A stretch of DNA of 64,000 nt, taken from positions 2,232,001-2,296,000 of the forward strand of contig CAJQTY010000001.1 in NCBI GenBank assembly GCA_907163075.1, given 5' to 3'. Made by a program: the position numbers and the translations under genes. This document shows positions 54,301-61,764 of the stretch, piece after piece (position 1 is the first letter of the stretch; every line of letters begins with the position of its first letter). The notes beneath the pieces are model-generated. The model did no database searches. It was given only the letters and a program-made list of their open reading frames with translations, and was not told the DNA's origin. The DNA comes from an uncultured Rhodocyclaceae bacterium (GTDB taxonomy: Bacteria > Pseudomonadota > Gammaproteobacteria > Burkholderiales > Rhodocyclaceae).

Positions 54301-55887
54301 GACGAAACGCTGCAGGACGCGCAGCGTCTCGTCGAGACCCCAGACCGAGAGGCCGGCGCTGGCCGGCACCAGTTGCAGCAACTCGGCGGTAAGCAGCGGT
54401 CCGAGCGCGCAGGCGAGCGTGTTGAGTACCTCCTGTACGGCCGGTTCGCGCAGCGGCGAGTTGGCGCCCCACAAGGCGCGCTGGTCATTCCACCAGCGCC
54501 GGAAGTAGCCTTCGAGGCCGGTATCGATGGCCGCCAGGTCCTCGGGCTGCAGGCGGGCGACCTGTTCGCCCTGGTTCCACAGGTCGGCGACGTAGAGATT
54601 GACGAGCAGCGGATCGCCCTGGCTCAGGCGGAACAGTTCGGCGACGACATCGGTACGGCGGCTCAGGGTTTCCAGCGGAACGCTCATGCGCCGCAGCACC
54701 TGTGTCAGGCCGAGCGGCGTCAGCGGGTCAAGATCGAGCACCTGCGCCTGGCCGCGCCGCTCCCAGCCCAGGCGTTCGAGCCAGGCGCCGCTGTCGCGGT
54801 CGCCGGCCAGCGAGCGTGCCGAGACGAGGATTTTCAGGCCGGCTGGTGGACGCGCGGGAAACAGGTCGGGCCCTGGCTGCCAGTCGGCGGCCTCGTCGGC
54901 GGCATCGAGGATGAGCAGAATGCGGGTTCCGGCGGGCAGCGGGCGCGCCAGCGCCGAGGCGAGAATCTCGCGCCAGACCTCGGTCGGCGTCTCGATCCCG
55001 GCCGCCACCGCCTCGCCGCGCAACCAAGCCAGGCGCGCGCTGAGCGAGGCGAAGGCGACGGCGGCCAGGTTGGTGCGGAAGCGAATGCTGATCGGGAAGA
55101 ACAGCAGCGCCGGGTCGGGTGCGCGCTGCAGCAGGCGCTGCGCCCAGTGCACCAGCAGGGCCGATTTGCCGCGGCCGGCCGGGCCGCAGACCAGGGCGTA
55201 GGGGGCGGCCGCCGGGTCGTCGAGCCAGCGGTCGAGGACCGCCAGTTCGGCGTCGCGCCCGCCGAAGGCCATTGGCTGCTCCGGCGTGCCGAGGTACTCG
55301 GCCAGGAACAGGCGAATCCGCCGGTCGAAGTCCGACCCGAGCTGGGCGATGCCCTGCACGAGCAGACGGTCGAAGAGCAGGTTGTGCAGGTCGGCGACGA
55401 CGCAGGTGGCGAGCTGTTCGGGCCGTTCGAAGCCGACGACGGTGTGCCGCTCGCCGAGTTCCTGGCGGAAGGACTGCAGGCGCGCCAGGTCTGCCGGCGA
55501 TTGTTCAGCCAGCGGCTGGCCGCCGGTCTTCAGGTACACCAGGCACGGCAGGTTGCGCTCGCGGGCACGCCGGTACTCGGCCTCGGTGATGCCGGAACCG
55601 TAGCGGTAGCCGATGATGCCGACATAGACGTCGCAACGCTCCAGCTCGACCAGCGAGCTCTCCCGCGTCGTCGTCGACTGCGCGCCAAAGTACTCCATGC
55701 CGACGAAGCGCGCCGCGCGCAGACGGTTGAGCGCCCGTTCGACCGCCTCGCGTTCGGCGATCAGGTCGAGCCAGGTCGAGCCGATGAACACGCGCAGCGG
55801 CGGCGCGGCCGGCGCTGCGGCCGCGACCGGGGCAGGCACCCTGGCGGGCGGCCAGTCGGGGAGGCCGTCGTCAGCGTCGGCGATCAT
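48331..55887 (-). CDS. Giant DUF4062/NACHT-like STAND NTPase with helical-repeat tail (about 2,518 aa)
   Basis: N-terminal DUF4062 domain, residues about 32-125: RVFIGSTWLDLIAEREAVER and DVYVGIIGYRYGSGITEAEY. A P-loop NTPase of STAND/NACHT type follows: Walker A GPAGRGKSALL near 235, Walker B TRILLILDAADEA near 322, KILVSARS near 352 and a winged-helix-like region to about 600. Some 1,900 residues of Ala/Leu/Arg-rich helices follow, probably HEAT/ARM-like repeats. STAND proteins use the repeats to sense a ligand, then oligomerise and fire the N-terminal domain. ATG 55887 is preferred over 55950. It is divergent from the TssA-like/TssC pair, with 93 bp between starts. One uninterrupted frame of this size suggests it is in use. 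Confidence 0.8.
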   Translation of the reverse strand: MIADADDGLPDWPPARVPAPVAAAAPAAPPLRVFIGSTWLDLIAEREAVERALNRLRAARFVGMEYFGAQSTTTRESSLVELERCDVYVGIIGYRYGSGITEAEYRRARERNLPCLVYLKTGGQPLAEQSPADLARLQSFRQELGERHTVVGFERPEQLATCVVADLHNLLFDRLLVQGIAQLGSDFDRRIRLFLAEYLGTPEQPMAFGGRDAELAVLDRWLDDPAAAPYALVCGPAGRGKSALLVHWAQRLLQRAPDPALLFFPISIRFRTNLAAVAFASLSARLAWLRGEAVAAGIETPTEVWREILASALARPLPAGTRILLILDAADEAADWQPGPDLFPARPPAGLKILVSARSLAGDRDSGAWLERLGWERRGQAQVLDLDPLTPLGLTQVLRRMSVPLETLSRRTDVVAELFRLSQGDPLLVNLYVADLWNQGEQVARLQPEDLAAIDTGLEGYFRRWWNDQRALWGANSPLREPAVQEVLNTLACALGPLLTAELLQLVPASAGLSVWGLDETLRVLQRFVVGDGMAHGYAFSHPRLADYFYERLDQAAQARALEMRFVAWGRATVAALEAGQLPIAAVPAYVLRFQRRHMERAGSEPAALMSLAGNSWAAAWERLDRGSYIGFLGDLAAVRLIAQRENRAEAASGPLPFIAQELRCALGLASVAGLASGLSSALLLAHVQKAAWTPAQALSYAARINDDRQRLATIVELTALMPEAHRPLGLAACVAELRALDATAKAMPVITAVINDWNDDGERPLARPHGTLLVDVLCQAAAQESPALLARVYDVIVAILANGPKWDIPDELCAAAFCRIGRWAPQEYAQSSTKLALSCLRRLALEPTKASVEHRALRLRLLREMRPGADDDDAALLTDALRAATALLAQHVATAAAAPCAEALGLLLESQPFLPPDERIATLEALAPVLTAAQLEALLAEPADGLAASVRLHGLVALRERGDPALQPRVNEALSYTLARPDLPIQSLQPVLARAAAWLPAAQRAALLERLALTLDPVKAIARLRAIARYWASAGIDANFGNCLCTALRRVARPRSTLDALAGLLALLEPDGAGDSFAAWRPQRGASRLEWPIRELLGAGRAPRSLLLEIAGQLADALPRRTYRDERAALLSRLGQLSDASGADCDSDTPADPRAEYLLLRHYEGTLDADELIKMPTASGAGSPAAALQEVLERLFALSRWISGEPLGEALAQLTTSSRLWPLDAAQLTDLVAGLAARLPYPPAAEPLAALGALARAVLARGDAEAVALVNAVRSTPMRDATRAALFGALLSTSRPTAAEHAANWGEDLVLDVGRFAAPPDSLVNLALALLAGAPYAAGGGTALERLAPHVRPASIARWVDAVASVAQTGFAIDELVAHDLARQPDAGRERVDSILEALRQTRSPTVLLAWIGLLAGHRDVRLDRELLPLARTLDGQARLTALTRLAAHADAQTSGELLREALAVARDVRLEPPTATALMRAVAARPKDASLIADATAVAIAFPERFERSAALAILAPVMEASDVIAAATVLRRLDDGAARVRALKALVEAIADPTARAAARQDVVRALPAQLSDAGLAPALLVLAAWLPPEQRWTAIADAARQPGRAGFSDEELLDALTVNLPGAPARVLRQSLRWLSRFRPSRRRALTVARLLPHLPLSMRAAATQLLDRHADQETIEAAACWVDENTLDELEQNRGRLSGEQRRALQRVDSERRWLDATRLTPALPDATLQLALQRCRSELGRAHVIGQLGSAENLSTSGRRILVAAVAQIGDADLARSAAACLAVFGGEATQQLAALAVELISSPAGRAAALARLARRSPAQRGELIGRALTCAAAESDPMTRAYAALDLAVQAPECLPSALTILEEVNEPAVLGIWRHLIETVADDGGAQLVERAARHFDEPRFSWLIEAAADALGEFAADTALRHANGLAGDMPRARILAAVAARLPESAQTDAGKVLDTLSADYAWLAACGALCRRWPALLDAPRARTACAMLSGLQDDERVAGWLGPVAAHWPAAAVSELWQLVLGLGDEAARADALHALIRGGMPAAGLREAGRRLSDPHRRAVVLGHLAARATPPDAILLAEALADARRSGGREQRVRVLAEMALRAGVVEPPVLHELLAAYRAAPRELLAVLATVEPLLGAAQAVQVAETLLPPRRLDDIDAVARLLGSLAERLLAADPGVLPHHLARLCTERSAIWVIAAVVEWLTDADTANALFDIACGLRSRVFRTQALLDLLPVLDESHQMRALDRIAATEHEIARLQAFLEALARLTPGARKHLLTLANDFSDADRAARLRAAIDALEHDDTDGSSRPNNDEGDESAFVVGELGRIMNRQVTSTAPPSAAHELHRPTLRSSLARLRALESLPDRLDFIRRQAPDLPVQQRIELAEAGFEPLSGERLLQTLRVAETLISTPLPASWLKLLDVMPEPETSLQALALLAPRLENTARAALYAQFSGLLSQAQKSERSALLDRMPLLVPLVRGLGGDAALRDCVRAVCDVGSLWP

Positions 55888-55980
55888 CTTGCCTCGCCGC
55901 CAGCGCGCGCGCAAAGGCGGTGAACTGTGCCATAGTGCCGCCTCGGACACCCCGTTTCAAACCGCATCGGAATCACGCGT

Positions 55981-56862
55981 ATGGAAGCGCTCGATCTCGA
56001 ACTTCTGCTTGCACCCATCACCGCCGAGTCTCCTTGTGGGCCGGACCTTGAGTATGACACAGAGCATTGGACGCTGATGCAGGCGGCCGAGGGCAAAGCG
56101 GAGCAGCAATACGGCGACTATGTCAGCGCCGCGGTGGCGCCAGACTGGCCGGCCATCCGCGCGGGGGCCGTGGAGCTGCTGGGGCGGACCAAGGATCTGC
56201 GCATCACCGTGCTGCTGTGGCGCGCCGCGGCGCGCTGCGGCACGCTCGCCGAGCGCATCGACGGCTTTGTCAAAAGCCTGTTACTGATCGCGAAGCTTCT
56301 CGACCGGCACTGGGAGTGCGTGCACCCGCAGCTCGACGCCGCCGATGGCGACGACCCGACGCTGCGCCTGAACGCGCTGGCGCCGCTGGGCGATACCTTC
56401 GTGTTGCCGGAGTTGATCGCACTGGCCGGGCTGGAAGGCGACCTCGCCGGCCTTGGCGAAAACGAAATCGCGGATTTGGTCGCTGACCGGGTCGCCGCCG
56501 CGCTGGCGTACGCTTCGCCGAATGCCGAGCGTTTGCGGGCCGGCATCGGCCCGCTGCATGATGCGGTTGGCGCCATTGCCGAGTTGTTCGAGGCCTGGCC
56601 GGACCATACCGTGGAGCGTCTCGACCGGTTGCAGCGCTGCACGAGCCAGTGGGTGCGGGTCATCGAGTCGCCCGGCGGCATGGTCGATGCCGTCAGCAGC
56701 GATCCGGACCGGGCGCTCGAGGTTGCCGTCCCGCTGACCGCCGCGACGGCCGCCGTGCGCGCGCAGGCTGAGCAATTGCTGGGCCGCCTGCTGGCCTGCC
56801 TCGAGCGGCTGGAGTGGCAGGAGTCGGCCAACACGGCGGACAGCCGCGCAGAGCGAGGGTAG
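55981..56862 (+). CDS. ImpA_N-domain protein, TssA-like (type VI secretion)
   Basis: The 293-aa product has the ImpA N-terminal domain: LLAPITAESPCGPDLEYDTE, EQQYGDYVSAAVAPDWPAIR and TKDLRITVLLWRAAARCGTL. A helical second part follows, ending with Ala/Glu-rich helices. TssA proteins prime and cap the growing type VI sheath. This one is shorter than usual, with no clear C-terminal ring domain. The tssC-like gene begins 4 bp after its stop, so the two are co-translated. The giant STAND gene lies divergent 93 bp away. There are no other T6SS genes in the window. Confidence 0.78.
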   Translation: MEALDLELLLAPITAESPCGPDLEYDTEHWTLMQAAEGKAEQQYGDYVSAAVAPDWPAIRAGAVELLGRTKDLRITVLLWRAAARCGTLAERIDGFVKSLLLIAKLLDRHWECVHPQLDAADGDDPTLRLNALAPLGDTFVLPELIALAGLEGDLAGLGENEIADLVADRVAAALAYASPNAERLRAGIGPLHDAVGAIAELFEAWPDHTVERLDRLQRCTSQWVRVIESPGGMVDAVSSDPDRALEVAVPLTAATAAVRAQAEQLLGRLLACLERLEWQESANTADSRAERG

Positions 56863-56866
56863 CCGC

Positions 56867-58291
56867 ATGCCAGCCGCCGGTGGCGAACGTAGTGCGCTGC
56901 AAGTGCTGGCGGATGAACCGCTTGCCGCCTTGCCGGTGGGCGCGCGGGTCGCTCTCGTCGGCCTGGCGCATTGCTTGGACGGACTTGGTGGAGCCGTCGG
57001 CGGGCCGCTGGCATCCGGCGAACTGCTGGCGGGGATCGACGCCGGCGTGGCCGAACTGACGCGCGCCATCCTGCACCATGAATCGTTTCGACGGCTTGAA
57101 TCGGCGTGGCGCGGCCTGCGCTATCTGGTCGACCAGACCGAACCCGACGCCGCCGTGCGCATCCGGGTGCTATCGGTCGGCAAGCCGGAACTGGCGCGTT
57201 CGCTGGCTACCGCGAACAGCATGCCATGGCTGGCTGCGGCCTGCGCACAGCCGTTTGCCGAAGCCGGCGGCGAACCGGTTTCCTGCTGGCTTGTCGACGC
57301 CGAATTCGATCATTCGCCGGCGGACGTCGAAGTTCTTGGTCGGCTGGCGACGATCGGCAGCGCGGCGCAGACGCTGGTCATCGCCGGTGCATCGCCGATG
57401 CTGATGCAAATGGATTCGTGGTCCGAGCTGAGTACTCCGCGCGACCTGCTGAAGATTTTTTCGACGCCCGAGTACCAGCCGTGGCGCACGCTGCGCGACG
57501 CGGAATCGTCGCGCTACCTCGCCCTGGCCTTGCCCAGGTTCCTCGTCCGACTGCCCTGGGGCAGCGCGTCGCCGGACCCGCAGTGGCAGGACTTCGCCGA
57601 GAGTATGGGCGATGGCGTGGGCGACGGCGGCCAGTCCGGCCTGGTGTGGGCTAACGCCGCCTATGCACTGGCGGTCGTCGCGCTGCACGCGCATCGCCGC
57701 CATGGCTGGTGTTCGTATCTGTCCGGACCGGAGGCGGGCGGCCTGGTCACCGGACTGTGCCTGCATTACCTTCTGGGCAGTGATCCGATGGGCCCGACCG
57801 AGATTGGCATTTCCGAGCGGCGCGCCGACGAACTGGCGCGCGCCGGCCTCATCGCGCTGGTGCAGCGCAAGCGCTCGCCGGAAGCCGCTGTTTTCAGCGA
57901 CGTTTCCGTGCACCGGCCGGCCGAGTACGACGACAGCGAGGCAAGCGCTGCGGAGCGGCGAGCCGCCCGTTTGTCGTGCGTGCTGAGCTGCGCCCGGGTG
58001 GCGCACACGCTGCGCTGCCTGGCCCGCGACGTGACGGAGCGCGGCGCCGACACGGGCGAGGTGCGGCAGGCTTTGCGCAACTGGCTCGGCGTGCGGGTCG
58101 GCGACAACCTGGCGCTGGCGAGTGCAGAAGAAAAGGCGCGCCGTCCGTTTACGCAGGCCGTGATCACCTTCGGCGAACCGGCGGCGGACGGCTGTTATAC
58201 GGCCGTGCTGCGGTTGCAGCCCGATCTGGCGTCGGGCAGCTTGCCGGCGCCGGTGACGCTCAGTTTCGATGTGGCCGGCACTCCGCTCTAG
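56867..58291 (+). CDS. tssC: TssC (VipB/ImpD) contractile-sheath large subunit homologue
   Basis: The 474-aa product aligns with TssC along its length: ILHHESFRRLESAWRGLRYL, FDHSPADVEVLGRLATIG, GASPMLMQMDSWSELSTPRD, then LPRFLVRLPWG and GPTEIGISERRADELARAGL. A QxVITFGE-type C-terminus follows. In T6SS, TssC and TssB together form the contractile sheath, but there is no tssB here. The sequence is divergent in several conserved places (LYLG-type loops), as in an orphan or specialised paralogue. Its TAG stop lies in the CTAG duplication of the MITE that follows. Confidence 0.82.
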   Translation: MPAAGGERSALQVLADEPLAALPVGARVALVGLAHCLDGLGGAVGGPLASGELLAGIDAGVAELTRAILHHESFRRLESAWRGLRYLVDQTEPDAAVRIRVLSVGKPELARSLATANSMPWLAAACAQPFAEAGGEPVSCWLVDAEFDHSPADVEVLGRLATIGSAAQTLVIAGASPMLMQMDSWSELSTPRDLLKIFSTPEYQPWRTLRDAESSRYLALALPRFLVRLPWGSASPDPQWQDFAESMGDGVGDGGQSGLVWANAAYALAVVALHAHRRHGWCSYLSGPEAGGLVTGLCLHYLLGSDPMGPTEIGISERRADELARAGLIALVQRKRSPEAAVFSDVSVHRPAEYDDSEASAAERRAARLSCVLSCARVAHTLRCLARDVTERGADTGEVRQALRNWLGVRVGDNLALASAEEKARRPFTQAVITFGEPAADGCYTAVLRLQPDLASGSLPAPVTLSFDVAGTPL

Positions 58292-58401
58292 GGAGACGCT
58301 GATATATTCGTCACACCGGCGGAAGCCGGTGTCCCGTTCGCTGATTCTTATGGATTCCGGCTTTCGCCGGAATGACTATTTTTTATTTAATCAGCGTTTC
58401 C
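58292..58401. mobile_element. 110-bp MITE with CTAG target duplication, related to the IS5-family copies
   Basis: Ends ggagacgctgata and (inverted) ggaaacgctgatta are flanked by CTAG at 58288-58291 and 58402-58405, fitting the YTAR target of the two IS5-family elements. Those elements begin ggacacgctgaatta, so the ends are related. The interior holds two CCGGCGGAAGCCGG / ATTCCGGCTTTCGCCGGAAT palindromes like the repeat at 928-1047. The left CTAG contains the stop codon of the tssC-like gene. Confidence 0.7.
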
Positions 58402-58405
58402 CTAG

Positions 58406-59308
58406 GTTCTGTTCTCAATCAAGCCAGCCAGACGAAAGCACACGCGAGATGAACGAAAGACAGGAACGATTGGGCGAGTTTGTCGTAGCGCGTGGCGATG
58501 CGTCTGAATTGCTTGATCCGGCTGAAGAAACGTTCGATCAGGTTGCGGTCCTTGTAGATATGGTGATCGAAAGTTCGTTGATTGATTCGATTGGAGCGCG
58601 GCGGGATGACAGCCTGGCTGCCCTGTGCAGTAATGGTTTGGACAAAGGCATCCGAATCGTAACCCTTGTCCGCGACGACAAATTCGGCCGGCTGATCCTT
58701 GATCAGCGCTTCCGCCCGCTCGATGTCGGTGATCTGCCCTGCCGAGAGAATCACGCGCAGAGGATTGCCCAAGGCATCGACCGCCACGTGCAGCTTGGTC
58801 GTTAGCCCGCCCCGCGAGCGACCGATTTCCTGAAAGCCGGCTTTTTTTGGGCGCCTGCCGAGTGTTGGTGGGCACGTACGATCGTGGAGTCAATGAACAA
58901 ATGCTCCATATCGGCATCGCCCCGCAAGGTCGTGGCCACACGCGCCCAAACGCCTTTCTTACGCCAACGGGAGAAGCGTACGAACGTTCGATGCCAATAC
59001 CCAAATTCGGGCGGGAGATCACGCCACGGGCTACCGGTACGCATGATCCAGAGAACAGCCTCGACGAAACGCCGATTGTCCTTGGCCGTGCGGCCTGGGT
59101 CGCTTGCCTTGCCTGGCAAAAGCTCTTCAATGCGCCCCCATTGGTCATCGCGCAACATCTTCCGGTCCATCCTGTCTCTGCCCAAAAGTCAGGATATGAC
59201 CATATTTCATTCCCCGTGAACAGCCCCTTGCTATGTCTTTGACTGTAAACGAATTTCCCGGCCAATATCTCATATGGCATACAACACTCGATTGATTGAG
59301 AACAGACC
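58406..59308 (-). mobile_element. IS427-group (IS5-family) insertion sequence
   Basis: Ends gttctgttctcaatcaa and (inverted from the right) ggtctgttctcaatcaa are near-identical, and CTAG (or CTA) flanks both sides (58402-58405 and 59309-59312). It is inserted exactly in the right-hand duplication of the neighbouring MITE. Two overlapping transposase frames are inside, joined by an A7 run. Confidence 0.8.
58419..59170 (-). CDS. IS427-group transposase, two frames joined by a likely programmed frameshift
   Basis: The first frame (59170 to about 58840) reads MDRKMLRDDQWGRIEELLPG ... LFIDSTIVRAHQHSAGAQKK. The second (about 58840 to 58419) reads VDALGNPLRVILSAGQITDI ... VVADKGYDSDAFVQ ... NLIERFFSRIKQFRRIATRY. 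Together they form one DDE transposase, with the first Asp in FIDST, the second in ADKGYDSD and Glu in IERFF. The change lies at a run of seven T (A on the coding strand, 58842-58848), the usual slippage site of this group, so the element need not be dead. Confidence 0.75.
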
Positions 59309-59339
59309 CTAGGGGCGTGCGCGTCGGCTCCGCATGAAT

Positions 59340-59750
59340 TCAGGCGCTTGCAGCCTTACATTCGTTGGCCAGCGGCCGCCCACTGTTGACGTCCATCAGG
59401 ACGCTTTTCCACGGCAGGTCGATCCACAGCAGGCCATTGTCGCGGTCCTCGTAGCGCGGCAGGCCCGAGGTGGAGTCGTAGCGCTGCAGCGTGTGACGAT
59501 TGCCCTGCCAATTAATTCTGATCAGATTGGAATTGCGTGCATCGCGTTCAATTTCAACCTTGCGGTCGAGCTCGCAACGGTAGACACCGCTGGCCAGCTT
59601 GAATTGGAGCTGTTGCGGCGGCGGGCTTTGGGCGCCCTCATGGCGCGCTCCGGAAGTGGCCGGCGGTGGCGTCGCGCAGGCGGCCAGCGTCGCCGCCAGG
59701 GCGGCAAGGACGAATCGGGTGCGGGCAAATCGGTCGATCAGGCTTTTCAT
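59340..59750 (-). CDS. MliC-like lipoprotein (C-type lysozyme inhibitor family)
   Basis: The 136-aa protein has a lipoprotein signal (FVLAALAATLAACATPPPA, lipobox LAAC). A small beta-barrel domain of the MliC type follows: GVYRCELDRKVEIERDARNS, IRINWQGNRHTLQRYDSTSG and MDVNSGRPLANECK. Family members sit in the outer membrane or periplasm and inhibit host C-type lysozyme. The start at 59750 is chosen because the longer frame (59795) lacks a proper signal. It lies just past the IS427 element, which may have separated it from former neighbours. Confidence 0.65.
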   Translation of the reverse strand: MKSLIDRFARTRFVLAALAATLAACATPPPATSGARHEGAQSPPPQQLQFKLASGVYRCELDRKVEIERDARNSNLIRINWQGNRHTLQRYDSTSGLPRYEDRDNGLLWIDLPWKSVLMDVNSGRPLANECKAASA

Positions 59751-59990
59751 GGGTACGAGCAGTGCTGTTGAGTCGGTAAGCTTGATTAATAACATGACTT
59801 ACGGCGCCTGGGTTGAAAATCCGTATTGAAAGTGTTCAGACCGCGCGTATTGCTGTCCACGAATAGGTTTGGTGGGCGAACTTTCCGTATTGGTCAGACG
59901 GCGTTTCACCGGCTATAGTCATAGCATGACCCGGGTTATCGGCATCCTGCAAAGAGGGGCCTGTTCGGCGTGATCTTGAGGGATTGTGAT

Positions 59991-60461
59991 ATGAGAGATG
60001 AGGCGAATCCAATTAAGGGCAGGAGATTCATCCGCCATCCGGTGACCATACCGATCGAAGCCAGTTGTGCCGGACAGGAGGTTCAGGAGCAGTCCTTGTG
60101 CGCTTACTGTATCGGCATGGGCGGGCTGGCCTTCCGCGGCAACATCAGGCTGGAGCCGGGAACGGTGGTGTTTCTGCGCATTCCCTGCGTCGAACCCGAG
60201 TTCGAGACCAACGCCCGTGTCGTCTGGTGCACGGAGAGTGGGAAGGACATGGAGTTGGGCGTGGAATTCTTCAACTCCGACGACGCCTTCAAAGCGCGCA
60301 TGGTCGAGCAGGTGTGTCACATCGAGAACTATCGGCAGAACGTCCGGCGGTCCGAGGGGCGGCAACTGACGCCGGATGAAGCGGCGGTCGAATGGGTCAC
60401 GAAGTTCGCGGCGAATTTTCCCGATCCTGGGTCAGAGGCGGTTAGGGACACGCTGAATTAA
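59991..60461 (+). CDS. PilZ-domain protein with its C-terminus rewritten by an IS
   Basis: The 156-aa product has a PilZ domain: RRFIRHPVTIPIEASCAG with the R-x-x-x-R motif, and GGLAFRGNIRLEPGTVVFL with the later Gly-rich strand. This suggests c-di-GMP binding. The ATG at 59991 follows GAGGG; the GTG at 59970 is less likely. The last codons (VRDTLN) come from the IS5-family copy inserted at 60446. The original end, still visible after the element, would have been EAVN. The protein should be little affected. Confidence 0.8.
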   Translation: MRDEANPIKGRRFIRHPVTIPIEASCAGQEVQEQSLCAYCIGMGGLAFRGNIRLEPGTVVFLRIPCVEPEFETNARVVWCTESGKDMELGVEFFNSDDAFKARMVEQVCHIENYRQNVRRSEGRQLTPDEAAVEWVTKFAANFPDPGSEAVRDTLN

Positions 60462-61665
60462 TGGCCATTCGGACAGAATCAGCACTGACTTTGCGATTTG
60501 TCGGGAGGGCATCCCGAGCGTCCGACGTCGAAACCGTCGGGTTTTGCCTCCCGATCACGGTTTCCCCGGCTGTTTTTCCTTCTGTTGCCATCTCAGGACG
60601 CACCTTGGGCGTTGAGTTGAAGCAGTCGGCCCTTGGCAATCATCAGATTCGCCAAGCCAAACAAGGTCATCAGTTGCGCCGTGTTCTTGGCCAGCCCGCG
60701 ATAACGGACTTTCTTCATGCCGAAGCGATTCTTGATGACGTGAAAGGGATGTTCGACCTTGGCTCGAATCCGGGCTTTGATCGTTTCCACCGGGTCGCGC
60801 AAGCGGTCAATTTCGCGACCCAGGTTCAGCGCCCGACGCTTGCCTGGCCGCATGGCGATGTTCCAGTTTGCTTTCCCTTTGGCCTCCGGTCGTTTGGCCG
60901 CACCTTGGTAGCCAGCATCACCGAAGGCTTCCTCCTCGTCCCCATGCAGCAGTGCTTGCGCTTGCGTGACGTCATTGACGTTCGCCGCGGTACCGATCAC
61001 GGTATGCACGAGCCCCGACTCGGCATCGACGCCGATGTGCGCCTTCATGCCGAAATGCCATTGGTTGCCTTTCTTGGTCTGATGCATCTCGGGATCCCGT
61101 TGCCCTTCGCGATTCTTGGTCGAAGATGGCGCGGCGATGATCGTGGCGTCGACGATGGTGCCTTCGCGCAGCATCAAGCCTTTCTCGGCAAGGTGGGCTT
61201 TGATTGCCGTGAAGATGCGCTCGGTCAGTTTGTTTTCTTCCAGAAGATGCCGGAACTTGAGCAAGGTCGTTGCATCCGGTGCGGTTTCCCGGCCCAGGTC
61301 GATGCCGACAAAGTGGCGGATGGCGTGACTGTCGTACAGGGCGTCCTCGATACCTTCGTCGGACAATCCGAGCGTCTGCTGCACGATGTACATGCGCAGC
61401 AGACGCTCCAGTCCTATCGGCGGACGCCCGCGTCCTTGGCCCTTCGGATAATACGGCGCCAGCGCACTCATCAAATCCGACCACGGCGTGATGGCTTCGA
61501 GTTCGCCAAGCAGCCGCTCGCGCTTGGTCACCTTGCGCTTGGCTGCGTACTCCAGGTCAGAAAAGCTCTTCTGCATCGGGGTCGTCCGTCTTGTCCTCAT
61601 AAAACAAATTCTCGCATCGCATCGCGCGCTCAAGCCGTTACTTGCGGGAATAAATCAGTGGGTCC
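60446..61665 (-). mobile_element. IS5-family insertion sequence, copy 2
   Basis: This element has the same 1,220-bp length as copy 1 at 10528-11747, with two base differences found, in the same orientation. The flanks are TTAG on the left and TTAA on the right. Both fit YTAR but are not identical, unlike copy 1 (CTAA on both sides). The insertion is three codons before the stop of the PilZ gene. Confidence 0.9.
60593..61600 (-). CDS. IS5-family DDE transposase (copy 2)
   Basis: The protein is identical to that of copy 1, with the same DDE motifs (TIVDATIIAAPSST, AFGDAGYQGA, FHVIKNRFGMKKVRYRGLAK). The frame is intact. Identity of the two copies points to recent transposition or gene conversion. 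Confidence 0.88.
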   Translation of the reverse strand: MRTRRTTPMQKSFSDLEYAAKRKVTKRERLLGELEAITPWSDLMSALAPYYPKGQGRGRPPIGLERLLRMYIVQQTLGLSDEGIEDALYDSHAIRHFVGIDLGRETAPDATTLLKFRHLLEENKLTERIFTAIKAHLAEKGLMLREGTIVDATIIAAPSSTKNREGQRDPEMHQTKKGNQWHFGMKAHIGVDAESGLVHTVIGTAANVNDVTQAQALLHGDEEEAFGDAGYQGAAKRPEAKGKANWNIAMRPGKRRALNLGREIDRLRDPVETIKARIRAKVEHPFHVIKNRFGMKKVRYRGLAKNTAQLMTLFGLANLMIAKGRLLQLNAQGAS

Positions 61666-61764
61666 TTAACTGAGTTTCGCGCTTTCTACAAGGGCTTCCC
61701 CGATTTCGCAAGTGCGCGAGATGGTTTTTTTTGTTCTGTTTCAACGAATTTGAGCGTCGCTGCG

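Noticed and set aside
54262-55923. 553-codon ORF opposite the N-terminal part of the giant STAND gene
   Set aside because: Low-complexity Arg/Gly/Gln-rich shadow; the minus-strand frame contains DUF4062 and Walker motifs.
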